Of a DNA stretch of 13,887 nt, positions 1 to 9,683 are shown in pieces. The stretch comes from Porticoccus sp038143955 (GTDB taxonomy: Bacteria > Pseudomonadota > Gammaproteobacteria > Pseudomonadales > Porticoccaceae), in NCBI GenBank assembly GCA_038143955.1, contig JAYQMT010000007.1:1-13887 (forward strand), written 5' to 3'. The notes beneath the pieces were generated by a model that saw only the letters and a program-made list of their open reading frames with translations, searched no databases and had not been told where the DNA came from. Position numbers and translations under genes: made by a program. Numbering within the stretch: the first letter of the stretch is position 1; each line of letters starts with the position of its first letter.

Positions 1-201
1 GATGCCTAACCAGAGCAATGGTTTTATCTAAACTCCAACAATATCAATAGCTTAGCAAATACAGTGAGTCCGTCAATGGTAAAAAGCTTGTCTACAACCT
101 TGTCTACAGTAAACACAGTCCATGGTCCGGGGTTACTGCACCCTTTTCCTAATCAACAATGGTCAATGGTCAGGGGGTGGTCTGCCCATTGACCGTAGTC
201 C
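1..201. repeat. Non-coding leader with CATGGAC/CATTGAC heptamer repeat cluster
   Basis: No gene is supported here. The stretch holds several copies of a short word family: GTCAATGGT at 72-80, GTCCATGGTC at 118-127, a tandem CAATGGT doublet in CAATGGTCAATGGTC at 157-171, and CCATTGACC then GTCCATGG at 186-205. GGTCAATGG (161-169) and CCATTGACC (186-194) form a perfect 9-bp inverted repeat around a 16-base G-rich loop. A separate 10-bp direct repeat CTTGTCTACA lies at 87-96 and 99-108. The same words recur at 6345-6354 and 9684-9704, outside coding sequence. The last copy runs into the first codons of the hsdM reading frame. Function is unknown; an intergenic repeat family or insertion scar are the main options. 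Confidence 0.6.
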
Positions 202-2065
202 ATGGAACACGGACCAGGGTTCACACTTCCATCGAGAGGCGGCATAACCAGGGCTATTACAAAAGAAGACTTCTCACAAAGAAGCGCTATCTTCCTACCA
301 AAGGAAGCTCAATTCCTTTATCTAGTGGCAATCCCTGATGGCGATGATCGTGGACAGACAATTGTTGAAGCCATGGAGGCGATTGAACGTGACTATCAAG
401 CTCTTAAAGGTGTATTGCCGAAGCAGGAATATATTGAACTTGGCAATGAAGATCTCGGGGACTTTTTGCGTACATTCAATGATCCTGCACTTGAGAAAGC
501 TGATGGTGATGTCTTTGGGAGAATATATGAATATTTTCTTACTCAATTTGCAGGCGATAAAGCACATGATGGTGGTGAATTCTTCACCCCGCCTTCTTGT
601 TCAAACTATAGTAAATGTTATTGAGCCTGATAGTGGGAACATTATCGACCCGGCGTGTGGTTCTGGTGGCATGTTTGTGCAGTCTGCTCATTTCATTGAA
701 CGTATGAAAGCCAACCCAAATGAACGGGTGACCTTTTATGGCATGGAGAAAAATCCAACAACCATCCGTCTTGCTAAAATGAATCTTGCTGTGCATGGGC
801 TTGAGGGGAATATTGCGCAGGCCATATCCTATTATGAAGACCCGCATACTTTCATTGGCAAAGCTAGTTTCGTATCGGCCAATCCTCCTTTCAATGTAGA
901 TGAGATTGATGCGGAGAAGATTAAGACAGACCCACGCCTTAGTTTTGGTCTACCGGGAGTTAACAAAGAAAAGAAAGTCTCAAACGGCAATTATATTTGG
1001 ATGAGCTTTTTTCACGCCTATCTCTCGGATAAAGGTCGAGCCGGAATTGTGATGTCATCCCAAGCCTCGAGTGCCGGTGGTGAAGAAGCCAAGGTCCGCC
1101 AGGCTATAATCAAGACGGGTGACATTGATGTAATGATCGCCATTCGAAACAATTTTTTCTACACCCGCACTGTGCCATGTGAACTATGGTTCTTCGACAA
1201 GGGAAAGCCAGAGCCATTGCGTGACAGGGTACTAATGATTGATGCACGGCAGATTTTCAATAAAGTTACACGAAAAATCTATGACTTCACGCCTGAACAA
1301 CAAAAAATATTGCATCAATTATTTGGTTGTACAGAGGGCAAACGAACCGGTTTATTGCCCTCATAAATGAGCATTTAACCAATGCCGTTAAGGAAGCTTC
1401 AGAAATTCCCTTGAGAGAATTTATCGAGTCTGCTGAGACGGTTTTAGAGGGAATTTCGGCGTTACCATTTCATCAAGATCAAGAAAACCAGAGGTGCTTA
1501 AAACCTCGTTAAATGAGATCTCACACATAATAAAAAATATTGCTAAAGGGGTAAGTGGTTTCTCAATTACAGAAGATCTATTTGATCTAAAGCGAGCAGA
1601 AAAAGCGATGGTCGAAATGACCGAAATGGCCAGGGATGCTATCAAGCAAATTGATCATTTTTATAAGCAGGTTAACGCTGATCTGGGTGGTAAAGATGGT
1701 CGAGAGAAAGGGCATAACAGAAAGACCATGAGGATTTTAGATCAGGTAAGGGAGAATTTAAAAGACTCACTCAAATCCTTCATTACTAAACATGGTCACG
1801 CGCAATGGTTACTGACTAAGTTTCCTGATGCGAAATTGGTTGATGTTGAAGGTCTGGTCAAACTTGTTCATCAAAAAGAGATGGAATCCAATGATTGGAG
1901 TTTAACTCCTGGTCGTTATGTCGGCTTTGCTCAGAAGTTGAAAGTGAAGATTTTGACTTTGAAGAAGAGATGACTGTTATTCGTGATGAGTTGGAACTGC
2001 TTAATGAAGAGGCTGAAAAATTATCCTCTCAAATTAGCAAAAATTTTAATAGGTTAGTCTCGTGA
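202..2065 (+). pseudogene. hsdM: Type I restriction-modification N6-adenine methyltransferase subunit HsdM, 5'-truncated and frameshifted
   Basis: HsdM methylates adenine in the type I recognition site and forms the M2S core of the enzyme. Family similarity begins only at LPSRGG (about codon 9), so roughly 60 N-terminal residues of the usual helical domain are missing; the first codons lie in the repeat cluster. Visible motifs are FFTPPS (578-595), SAM motif I DPACGSGGMF (647-676) and catalytic motif IV NPPF (881-892). The protein runs through four indels: a 2-base loss near 597 (PPS-LVQT), a missing T near 1322-1324, a missing C near 1488 and a missing C near 1932 (FAPE). It ends in an acidic coiled tail and stops at 2063-2065, overlapping the GTG of hsdS. 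The indels may be sequence errors; the missing N-terminus looks real. The family call is secure, function is doubtful. Confidence 0.9.
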
Positions 2066-3122
2066 GATTGAGAAAATTGGGAACCTGCTCAAACAAGTAA
2101 GACGGGCTGGCAAGCTAAAAGCGTCAGAATATCTCGAAGCAGGTGATTTTCCTGTAATTGACCAGGGTGAAGGTGAAATTGCTGGTTTCTCAAATGACCC
2201 AGAGCTTGTGCACAAAGAACCTCTTCCAATAGTTATTTTTGGGGATCACACAAGACGAGTTAAATTCGCAACAGATCCTTTTATCTGTGGGGCTGACGGT
2301 ACTCAACTTCTTTACCCGAACGATGAGAACATAGATATCACATATTTTTACTATGCTATTAAAAATGTTGACCTTTCAAATTATTTACGCACGACACTTT
2401 AAGTTTTTAAAAGATCAACAAATCAACGTTCCTCCCCTTCATAAAAACAGAAGTTAATTGTTAAAAAACTTAAACCATACGATGAATTAATAAAAAACAA
2501 TCGGCGGCGGATTGCATTGCTGGAAGAGTCTGCCCGTCTCCTTTACTGCGAATGGTTTGTGTCCCCTAACCAAAAAACAAACACCAAACCACTCAAAGAA
2601 ATTGCAAACCTTACAATGGGACAAAGTCCAGCTTCCAAATTCTACAACGAAATTGGTGAAGGCTTGCCCTTTCATCAAGGCGTAACTGGCTATGGAATCA
2701 GATTTGTAGAGGATACAGTTTTCAGTACAAAAACAACAAAATTAGCAAATCCATCAGATATCTTATTGTCCGTTAGAGCACCTGTAGGACGGATCAATAT
2801 TACAAAAAATAGAATCGTTTTGGGCCGCGGTTTAGCGGCGCTGAATTCCAAGACTGGATCAAACTCTTTTCTCTTCTATGCCTTAAAGTCCTTTTCTTTA
2901 AGGAGGACAATTGGAACTGGTTCGATATATGCATCCACGACAAGAGGACAGTTAGAAAATATAGAAATTTCAGATCCTCCAAAAGAGCAAATTGAGCAAT
3001 TTGAGTATTTGGTATCACCAATTGATCGGCAAATCAGCAATCTTGACCAACAAATAAAAAATCTTATAAAAGCACGCGATCTCTTACTCCCCCGCTTAAT
3101 GGATGGACGGATCAATCTATGA
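2062..3122 (+). CDS. hsdS: Type I restriction-modification specificity subunit HsdS (frameshifted in sequence)
   Basis: HsdS reads the bipartite target through two target-recognition domains (TRDs) separated by conserved helices and recruits HsdM and HsdR. I choose GTG at 2062 because it overlaps the hsdM stop (GTGA) and one extra A in the run 2073-2076 joins it to the long frame (VRLRKIGNLLKQ). TRD1 follows, with the typical FGDH and GADG-L patterns at about 2235-2310 and ARHFKFLK then VPPLHK at its end. The central spacer helices read YDELI-NNRRRIALLEE (2478-2528). TRD2 has ITMGQSP-like LTMGQSP and SVRAPVG, with RLMDGRINL at the C-terminus. Two further indels lie near 2391-2394 (T run) and 2443-2447 (A run). 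At about 353 residues it is a compact but complete HsdS. Its TGA overlaps the hsdR ATG (ATGA). Confidence 0.88.
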
Positions 3123-6100
3123 GCTATAGCGAAGATAACCTCACCCAAAAGACCTTAGCTGATTATCTCTCAATGGAACTGGGATGGGAGTCAGTCTTCG
3201 CCTACAATACTGAAATTCTTGGTGTAGAGGGAACACTCGGCCGCCGTACGGAACATGATGTTGTGCTGGAACGCTATCTTGGAGAGGCATTGGTAAAACT
3301 AAACCCTGGCTTGCCAGACGAAGCTCTATCAATCTGCTGCTCGCCAAATCAGTGAGACTTTAGGCTTTCAATCGATTACTCAGATCAACCGTGATAAATA
3401 CTTGCTAATCCGCAGTGGTGTGCCTGTCAGCTATCATGAAAATGGAAAGATCAAAAAGCGCCGTTTGCGGATCCTTGATTTTGACACCCCAACGAACAAC
3501 TATTTTTTGTGTGTGCGGGAGTTATGGATCCGTGGACCTGTTCATCGTAGAAGACCTGACCTGATAGGGTTTGTAAACGGTCTTCCTTTGTTGTTCGTCG
3601 AATGTAAAAGACCAGATAAAAACTTACGTCGAGCCTATGATGAAAATATTGCCGACTATCGTGACACCATCCCTCATATTTTCTATTTCAACGCCTTCCT
3701 GATGCTGGCGAACGGGATTGAGGCCAAGATCGGCTCCATCACCGCCCAGTTTGAACATTTCAGCGATTGGAAACGCCTTGCTGAGGGTGAGCCCGGCGTT
3801 GTACAGATGGAGACACTAGTCAAAGGGACCTGCACCAAAGCCAACTTCCTCGACATTTTTGAAAACTTCATCCTGTTTGATGACAGCATCGGGCAGACAG
3901 TAAAAATCGTTGCCCGCAACCACCAATATCTTGGTGTGAATGCGGCGTTTGAAGCAGTTCAGGATAGAGAAATACGTGATGGTAAGCTAGGTGTCTTCTG
4001 GCATACGCAAGGGTCTGGCAAGTCTTATTCGATGGCCCTGTTCGCGCAAAAGGTAAGGCGCAAACTTGGTGGTGATTTTACCTTCCTTGTCCTGACTGAC
4101 CGGCAGGATCTGGATAATCAGATCTACAAGACTTTTGCCGGAGTTGGGCTCGCTGATAATGATAAAGACCCATGTCGGGCCGAGAGCGGAACGGCTTTAA
4201 GAGATTTGCTAAGCCAGCATAAAGCCTTTGTTTTCACACTGGTGCAGAAATTTAATCAGGAAATTACAGAGGGCGGTGAATATTCTGACCGATCCAACAT
4301 CATCGTGATGACGGATGAAGCGCACAGAACGCAGTATGGCACGTTGGCAAAAAACATGCGGGATGCCCTGCCGAACGCCAGCTTTATTGGGTTCACGGGA
4401 ACGCCGCTTTTTAACAATGATGAGATTACCCGCCGCGTGTTTGGTGGCTATGTTTCGACCTATGACTTCCAGCGCGCGATCGAAGACAAAGCCACCCTGC
4501 CACTTTATTACGACGCGAGAGGCGACAAGCTGAATATTACTTCCGAGGGCTTGAATAAAAGACTCGCAGAAGCGATTGCAGAGGCGAAATCGATGATGCT
4601 GATGTCGCCGTCAAGCTCGAGAATGAGCTGAAGCGGGAATATCATATTGTGACGGCTCAGGAGCGGCTGGAACATATAGCCCAAGACTTTGTCGAGCATT
4701 ATGCCACCAATTGGGAAAGCGGCAAAGCGATGTATGTCGCCATCGACAAGATCACTGCCGTGCGGATGTTTGAACTGATCAGGGAACGCTGGTTGACGCA
4801 TGCTGATGCGCTTGAGCGTGAGTTCAGTGTTGCCAGAAATGATCAGGATTTGTTGATACGCCAGAGGCAGGTCGCGTGGATGCGAGAGACCGAAATGGCG
4901 GTTGTCGTCAGTGACGAACAAGGGGAAGTTGATCGTTTCAAGAAATGGGGACTGGATATTCTGCCTCATAGGAAGCTCTTGAAAGACGGCTTTCTTCTGG
5001 AAGACGGAAATCGGCTTGATATCGATACGGCCTTCAAGCGTGAGGAGCATCCGTTTCGAATTGTGATTGTCTGTGCCATGTGGCTGACTGGTTTTGATGT
5101 GCCGTCACTGTCCACATTATATCTCGACAAACCGCTTCAGGCGCACACATTGATGCAGGCAATTGCTCGCGCTAATCGTGTGAAGGAAGGCAAAAATAAC
5201 GGCCTGATCGTTGATTACTGCGGCATATTAAAAAATCTCAGGAAAGCTCTGGCTACATTTGCTGGCCATACAGGAGGCGAAGGAGGTGGCGGCGGTGACG
5301 ATAGAGCCGATCCGCTCCACCCAGAGGAGGAATTGATCGCAGAACTGGCGGAAGCCATTCAGCTTGTACGTGATCAGCTCTTATCAAACGACTTTGAATT
5401 AGATGAGATGATCCAAGCAACTGGCTTTGCTCGGAACAAGGCTCTGGTTGATGCCAAAGAGGCCATCAATATCGATGATGAAAGCCGAAAACGTTTTGAA
5501 ATTTCAGCCCGCGCGGTATTTCGTAAATACAAAGCGTGTCTGACCTTCAAAGGCGTGAGGGCTTATCACGCAGAGTATGAGGCTATTAATTTCATCTACA
5601 AGACATTGGAAGATGACCGAGATAAGGCAGATACATCAGAGATTATGCAAAGGCTCAATGCCATCGTGAGCAAAGCAATCAATGTCGAGGCTGATCCTGA
5701 TAGTGATGATAAGATATTCGATATATCAAAGATAAATTTCGAGCTTCTCCGCAAGGAGTTTGAGAAAAGCGAGCAGAAAAATTCTGACGTTCAGAACATC
5801 AAGGATGTGATAGAAAAACGTCTATCCAAGATGCTGGCAGAAAATCCGTTAAGGACAGATTTTCAAGAGCGCTATCACGAGATCGTAGCCGACTATAACA
5901 AGGGAAAAGGACAAAAACACGATCGAGGCTACGTTCGAGGCCTTGATGCGACTAGCCGGTGAAATGACCGAAGAGCAGCACCGCCACGTTGAAGAAGGGC
6001 TCGAGAACGAACAGCAATTAGTTGTGTTCGATATGTTGCGAAAGCCTGATTTAACCAAAGCCGACATTAAAAAGATTAAGACCGTGTCGGCAAAGTTGTT

Positions 6101-6317
6101 GGATGAACTCAGGGCCTATCTGGAGAATGTCCAAGATGCCTTTGCCAAGCAAAGCACATCCGATGGCTTCCGCCAAAAAATCTATGATTTCCTTTATGAT
6201 GATCATACGGGCTTACCAGCAGATACATACACAGAGGGTGACATTGATTTGCTTACCAACGAGTTGTACCAGCATTTCAGTAACAATCATAACCGTTTAG
6301 CTTCGCTCTCCATCTAA
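3119..6317 (+). CDS. hsdR: Type I restriction enzyme motor/nuclease subunit HsdR (frameshifted in sequence)
   Basis: HsdR translocates DNA with ATP and cuts at a distance from unmethylated sites. The order is the HSDR_N nuclease domain with PD at about residue 147 and ECK at about 161-163 (PD-(D/E)XK type), then an SF2 motor: Walker A QGSGKS (about 297), LTDRQDLDNQ, DEAH box TDEAHRTQYG (about 398), GFTGTP, and motif VI QAIARANRV (about 680). A helical C-terminal domain with a short glycine-rich linker (5276-5296) follows. The reconstructed length, near 1066 residues, is normal for the family. Three indels break it: near 3323-3328 (probably loss of TA), a missing G at 4586 (AEAEIDDADV) and an extra G at 5909-5910 (GKDKNTIEATFEALM). 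All residues around the breaks stay family-like, so sequence error is likely. It is the last gene of the operon. Confidence 0.9.
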
Positions 6318-6342
6318 TCTATACGTTACTAATCATGATCTA

Positions 6343-6359
6343 CTGACCATGGACATTAG
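6343..6359. repeat. Heptamer-family repeat copy downstream of hsdR
   Basis: GACCATGGAC (6345-6354) is the exact reverse complement of GTCCATGGTC at 118-127. It lies 28 bases after the hsdR stop, so copies of this word family stand on both sides of the restriction operon. No gene overlaps it. Confidence 0.45.
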
Positions 6360-6400
6360 TTTCAAGCAAACACCCTGCTGAAAAGCGGATTAATTTGTAG

Positions 6401-6406
6401 TATAAT
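6401..6406 (+). promoter_or_regulatory. Possible -10 box upstream of the HGGxSTG gene
   Basis: TATAAT is a perfect sigma-70 -10 hexamer 27 bases before the ATG at 6434. I see no convincing -35 at 16-18 bases upstream, so this is only a candidate; AT-rich DNA gives such boxes by chance. Confidence 0.25.
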
Positions 6407-6433
6407 AAAACCCTAATCGGTGACATTTATAAG

Positions 6434-6693
6434 ATGACAAAAAACAACCTCTTAAAAGGGATACTTGGCGTTTTGGCCCCAACTGGCCAGGTAAGCGATG
6501 TGAAGCAAAAACAAGAAAAGGCACACCTTGTCAACGACCAGCTAAATTACCAGTTGGTCATTGTAGGCTTCATGGAGGTGCTAGTACAGGACCAAGGACC
6601 GAGGATGGTCTAAAAAGATTAGCTGATTCAAAAACTAAACATGGAAGATTTACAAAATTGGAACGGGAAAAAGCTAAAGCTAGAGCGGAGTAG
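6434..6693 (+). CDS. Small HGGxSTG-domain protein (phage/mobile-element family), frameshifted near its start
   Basis: The strongly family-like part (6493-6693) reads KRCEAKTRKGTPC, then PVGHCRLHGGASTGP, then KTKHGRFTK, ending in a basic helix and an amber codon at 6691-6693. This matches the small HGGxSTG proteins often seen in phage and integrated elements of alphaproteobacteria; their role is not known to me. The three Cys plus His (C-x9-C-x10-C-x2-H) could bind zinc, which is inference. In this frame there is no ATG after the stop at 6430-6432, but ATG at 6434 joins it if the A run 6439-6444 has seven rather than six A, giving MTKKQPLKRDTWRFGPNWPG. Without that correction the ATG frame ends at 6613 in an unrelated peptide. 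The gene converges on the primase gene across the origin-like repeat. Confidence 0.7.
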
Positions 6694-6813
6694 GGTCGAA
6701 TAATTCGATGTGAGTTAAAAGAACTCGAAACATGGTTCATTGACAATGGACATTTAAAAAAGAATTGGCGTAAAGATTGGGATCTTTTTATTCAAAAAAC
6801 TTTATTACGTTAA
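6694..6813 (+). other. Possible C-terminal extension of the HGGxSTG protein beyond an in-frame amber codon
   Basis: After TAG at 6691-6693 the same frame stays open for 39 codons to TAA at 6811-6813. It reads like coding sequence: a basic start, an ELKELETWF helix and NWRKDWDLF. It has no start codon or ribosome site of its own. The amber may be a base error or a true nonsense change that shortened the protein. Alternatively it is chance open frame. Confidence 0.35.
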
Positions 6814-6828
6814 CATCATTAAATTAGT

Positions 6829-6917
6829 TGTCACACCTGTCACACCCTATATATAACTTTTTACAATAAAAAAATTTATATAAAAAAAGTCCTGTGAAGC
6901 GTGTGACAGGTGTGACA
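6829..6917. other. Candidate replication origin: tandem 9-bp iterons as a 17-bp inverted repeat around an AT-rich core
   Basis: TGTCACACC is repeated twice in tandem at 6829-6846, and its exact inverted counterpart GTGTGACAGGTGTGACA lies at 6901-6917, giving a perfect 17-bp inverted repeat. The 55 bases between are almost all A and T, with A runs and TATA tracts, like a DNA unwinding element. The right arm directly abuts the TGA of the primase-helicase gene. Iterons on both sides of an AT-rich core, next to a primase-helicase initiator, is the known plan of SaPI-type satellite origins. A bidirectional terminator is less likely because of the long spacer and the tandem repeats, though the site does lie between convergent genes. 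Confidence 0.55.
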
Positions 6918-9214
6918 TCAATAAATCTCCAATTGTTCTTCTTCTACAAATTTAATACCTTCGTAACACCTAATTCTATATAAACCTTGTCGTTTTTGTT
7001 TGGGGTATAAACCTTTGGTCTTGAAAAATTTGTTGATTTGAGTAGGTGTAACTTCTTTACCAAACAGCTCATTAGAAAAATTATCTACGCTTTCTCTTAA
7101 TGAGTGAAGGGTAATATAATCAGCTTGTTTGTTAGTAACCTTGATTTGAGTTTCAAAATATTCAACTAGGGGATTATTTCTTTGTATGAATCCTTGTACA
7201 GATCCTCTTATTGAATTTGTATCTTCCAAGCCTTCTTTACAATATTTTCTGTAACCTTCAACACACCAATTTAAAATACCACTTGCTTCTAACTTTAACT
7301 TTGAAGGAAGGTTTTTATCCATTTGCTCTTTAGAAAAAGATTTTTGAATTCTATAATTTTTAGTCTTCTAAAAAGGCTAGATCATCCTCTTTATTTCTGG
7401 CATTTGATTCATAGCACAGATAAGTACAAATTCTGGGTTAAACTCAAACCAGCTTTGGTATAGATGTCTTGCTGTAAGTTTATCTCCTCCAGTTATAGAT
7501 TTGATAAGGGTTGTGTTTAAAACAGTTTCTTCTGGAAACTCAGACAATGTTACTAATCTTTTCCCATGTAAATTTGCAATATCGCTTGGTATAGACCCAT
7601 TATTACCGTTTATTAATGGTCGAGCACTAATTATACCTGCATATTCTCCAAACACATAAGATAAAGTATTTATAAATACGCTTTTACCATTTGCTCGGAG
7701 CCAATAATAAAAATAATGAATTGCTCATTTCGTTCACCGATAAGAGAGTATCCACAAAGCTTTTGAAGATAAATTTGAAGTTCTTCATCCTCCATAGTTA
7801 TTTCATGAAGAAATTTTTCCCATAAAGGGCATTTAGCTTTTGGGTCATAGTCTATATTTGATTTAAAAAGTAATGTGGTCTTTATGATCCTGGTTTTTAC
7901 TTGAGAAGCTTTTTAAATCATAAGTGACATTGTTCATGTTAAATAAGAATTTATTCTGGTTAAATTCACTAGCATTTAAATCAAGATGATGTTTTGCTGC
8001 CTCTAGCATTGCTTTTTGTCTAGAAATATTTTCAGAAGTTTTAGCCCATTTTTTAATTTGATCCATAAACTCAAATGATTGTATGGCTTCTTCTTTTATC
8101 TCTTTAGTTGTGTTTTCAGCCATTTTATTAACAGCCATTGTATCTTTTGACCAACGACCCTGTTCAAAGGCATACCAACTATTATGCTCAATACAAAATA
8201 AGGCTTTTGTAGAGTTTCTCCTAGCAAATCTCTTCCCGTTACCCAGGTCAGTAAGTGGCAATAAAGAATTAGATATACTAGATTCTAGAAAATCATTTTT
8301 TCTATATTTAATAGCACTATTAGAAATCTGCTCTAACTCTCTGCTATGAAGAGGAGATGTACAATATTGATTTAATTGAAAAGCTGCATCCTTTATAGAT
8401 TTATCAGAGGCACCGTTATTAACCAGATTTACACATTCTTTGAATATAGTTTCATTTCTCTGTCCTTCTGGAATAAAATGTTTTTTCCAATAAGGTCTAG
8501 CTTTATGTTTTCTCGAATTGGAGCTATTTTTTTTAATGATGTTTTCTCATCTAAATTTTCATTTAATTGAATTTCATTGGATAATTTAATTAATTGACTT
8601 AACGAAACTTTACTTTTTCAGCGTGGTCTAAAAAATCTTCTAGCTCTAAGTGCTTTTCCAATTGCACGCAAGTTCTGGTAGAATTATTACCAGAAAAATA
8701 AGGTAAGTTGATCCAATTTCCAATTTGTTCTGTCTCTCCATTTCTAGGTTTCAACCTTTTTTTCTTGTTTAGGGAATATTTCACAATTTGGATAACCTAA
8801 ATATTTAGCTATTTTACGAAGTGGTTTTTGGATTAATTGTGCTGAAGTGTCTTCTACAAAGAATAGATATAAGTGATACCCACCTGACTTACTCAAGCAG
8901 GTAAGAAAAGGAATTTTACTTTCATTTATTCTTTTTAATAGATCCTCTTGAGGTAAATTATAATCATCTATATCTAAAGCACAAAATACGATATTATGAT
9001 TATCATCTTTGATAGGAACCACACCTATTCCTTGTTCACCATAAAGATGTTTTTTATAGTGTTCAAAATTAATTTTCTTCCTTACTGTAAGTGCTCTACC
9101 CTTCTTTTTTTTATCATTGTTTGATTTATTTATCTCAAAAGTTCCATAAGCTTTTGTGAAGCCAGTGAATAGTTTTTGAAATTTTTCAATAGTCATATCA
9201 GAGAGATTTTCCAT
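6918..9214 (-). CDS. Primase-helicase: AEP primase, PriCT-1 and D5/SF3 helicase domains (many indels in sequence)
   Basis: This single large gene (about 765 residues) would initiate replication of the element: an archaeo-eukaryotic primase makes primers and an SF3 helicase unwinds DNA. ATG at 9214 overlaps the AlpA stop (TAATG) with GGGAG just upstream. AEP motifs are DIDDY (residues 81-85), SKSGGYHLYLFF (108-119) and EIFPKQ followed by GNWINLPYF. A PriCT-1 domain (EGQRNETIFKEC to SAIKYRKN, about 8480-8310) and a D5_N domain (LGNGKRFARRN, 8250 on) follow. The helicase has Walker A GSGANGKS (about 7700-7680), SEFPEE, and sensor NQMPEI (about 7400). Indels inferred: extra base in 8757-8763, missing bases near 8609, 8502 and 7695, extra in 7865-7869, and about three missing between 7335 and 7385. 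Each keeps the family sequence intact. Confidence 0.85.
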
Positions 9215-9414
9215 TATAAGTCTCCCTTGTTGCTATCTTTATTATTATTTAAAAACCATTCTTTTACAGAAAGCTCATCAAACAGAGGTTCCCTACCAGA
9301 AGATTTTAAAGGTTTAGGAAAGTTTCTTTCTCTTATCCAGTTTTTAAGTGTGTCTCGACTTATACCTATTTGCTTACATATTTCTTTACGTGGAATTATA
9401 TTTAAATTGCTCAT
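9214..9414 (-). CDS. AlpA/excisionase-like small HTH DNA-binding protein
   Basis: A 66-residue protein with one winged helix-turn-helix of the MerR/AlpA type: KEICKQIGISRDTLKNWIRE (residues 9-28), then FPKPLKSSGREPLFDELSVKEWF. AlpA-like proteins switch on excision or replication genes of P4-like and satellite elements. I take ATG at 9414 because GGAG lies 9 bases before it and family similarity begins there; the frame stays open upstream to 9546 but that part shows no family features. It overlaps the primase start by one base, so the two genes are probably co-translated. It may bind the inverted repeat at 9469-9493 just upstream (inference). Confidence 0.8.
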   Translation of the reverse strand: MSNLNIIPRKEICKQIGISRDTLKNWIRERNFPKPLKSSGREPLFDELSVKEWFLNNNKDSNKGDL

Positions 9415-9468
9415 AGCAAAGCTCCGTTTTTGATTAATAAAATATTTTTGAAGCGTCGCTTTGGTGAG

Positions 9469-9493
9469 AACTGGCAGCATACGTAAGCCAGTT
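9469..9493. promoter_or_regulatory. Inverted repeat upstream of the AlpA-like gene, candidate operator
   Basis: AACTGGC (9469-9475) and GCCAGTT (9487-9493) are perfect 7-bp inverted arms with an 11-base spacer, 55-79 bases before the AlpA start. The place fits an operator or a recombination arm site. No promoter hexamers are clear around it. Confidence 0.35.
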
Positions 9494-9683
9494 TTAGCAT
9501 AGTTTTGGATTGGACTATGTAACCACACAAATGAATTCTCAATCATTTGATTTAATAAATATGCCGCGGAGTAACTATGTTAGTAAAGACTATTTTTAAA
9601 TTTTTTTTTTTTTTTAAGCTATTGAAATAATACAAGATTTTAAACAAAACTAACGACAACTCAAAGCCTCTTGAACCAAGAAA

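Noticed and set aside
6585..6612. GGACCAAGGACCGAGGATGGTC as another heptamer repeat copy
   Set aside because: It encodes the conserved TGPRTEDG part of the HGGxSTG protein, so similarity to the repeat words is chance.
6434..6613. 60-codon frame from ATG 6434 as written
   Set aside because: It overlaps the clearly family-like HGGxSTG frame and reads as an unrelated peptide; it is the product of one missing A.
9415..9546. N-terminal extension of the AlpA-like gene to 9546
   Set aside because: The extra 44 residues show no AlpA features, cross a perfect inverted repeat, and a good ribosome site stands before the inner ATG at 9414.
9601..9615. 15-T tract as a transcription terminator
   Set aside because: No stable stem precedes it on either strand; it may be only a homopolymer, and its length is unreliable given the indels.
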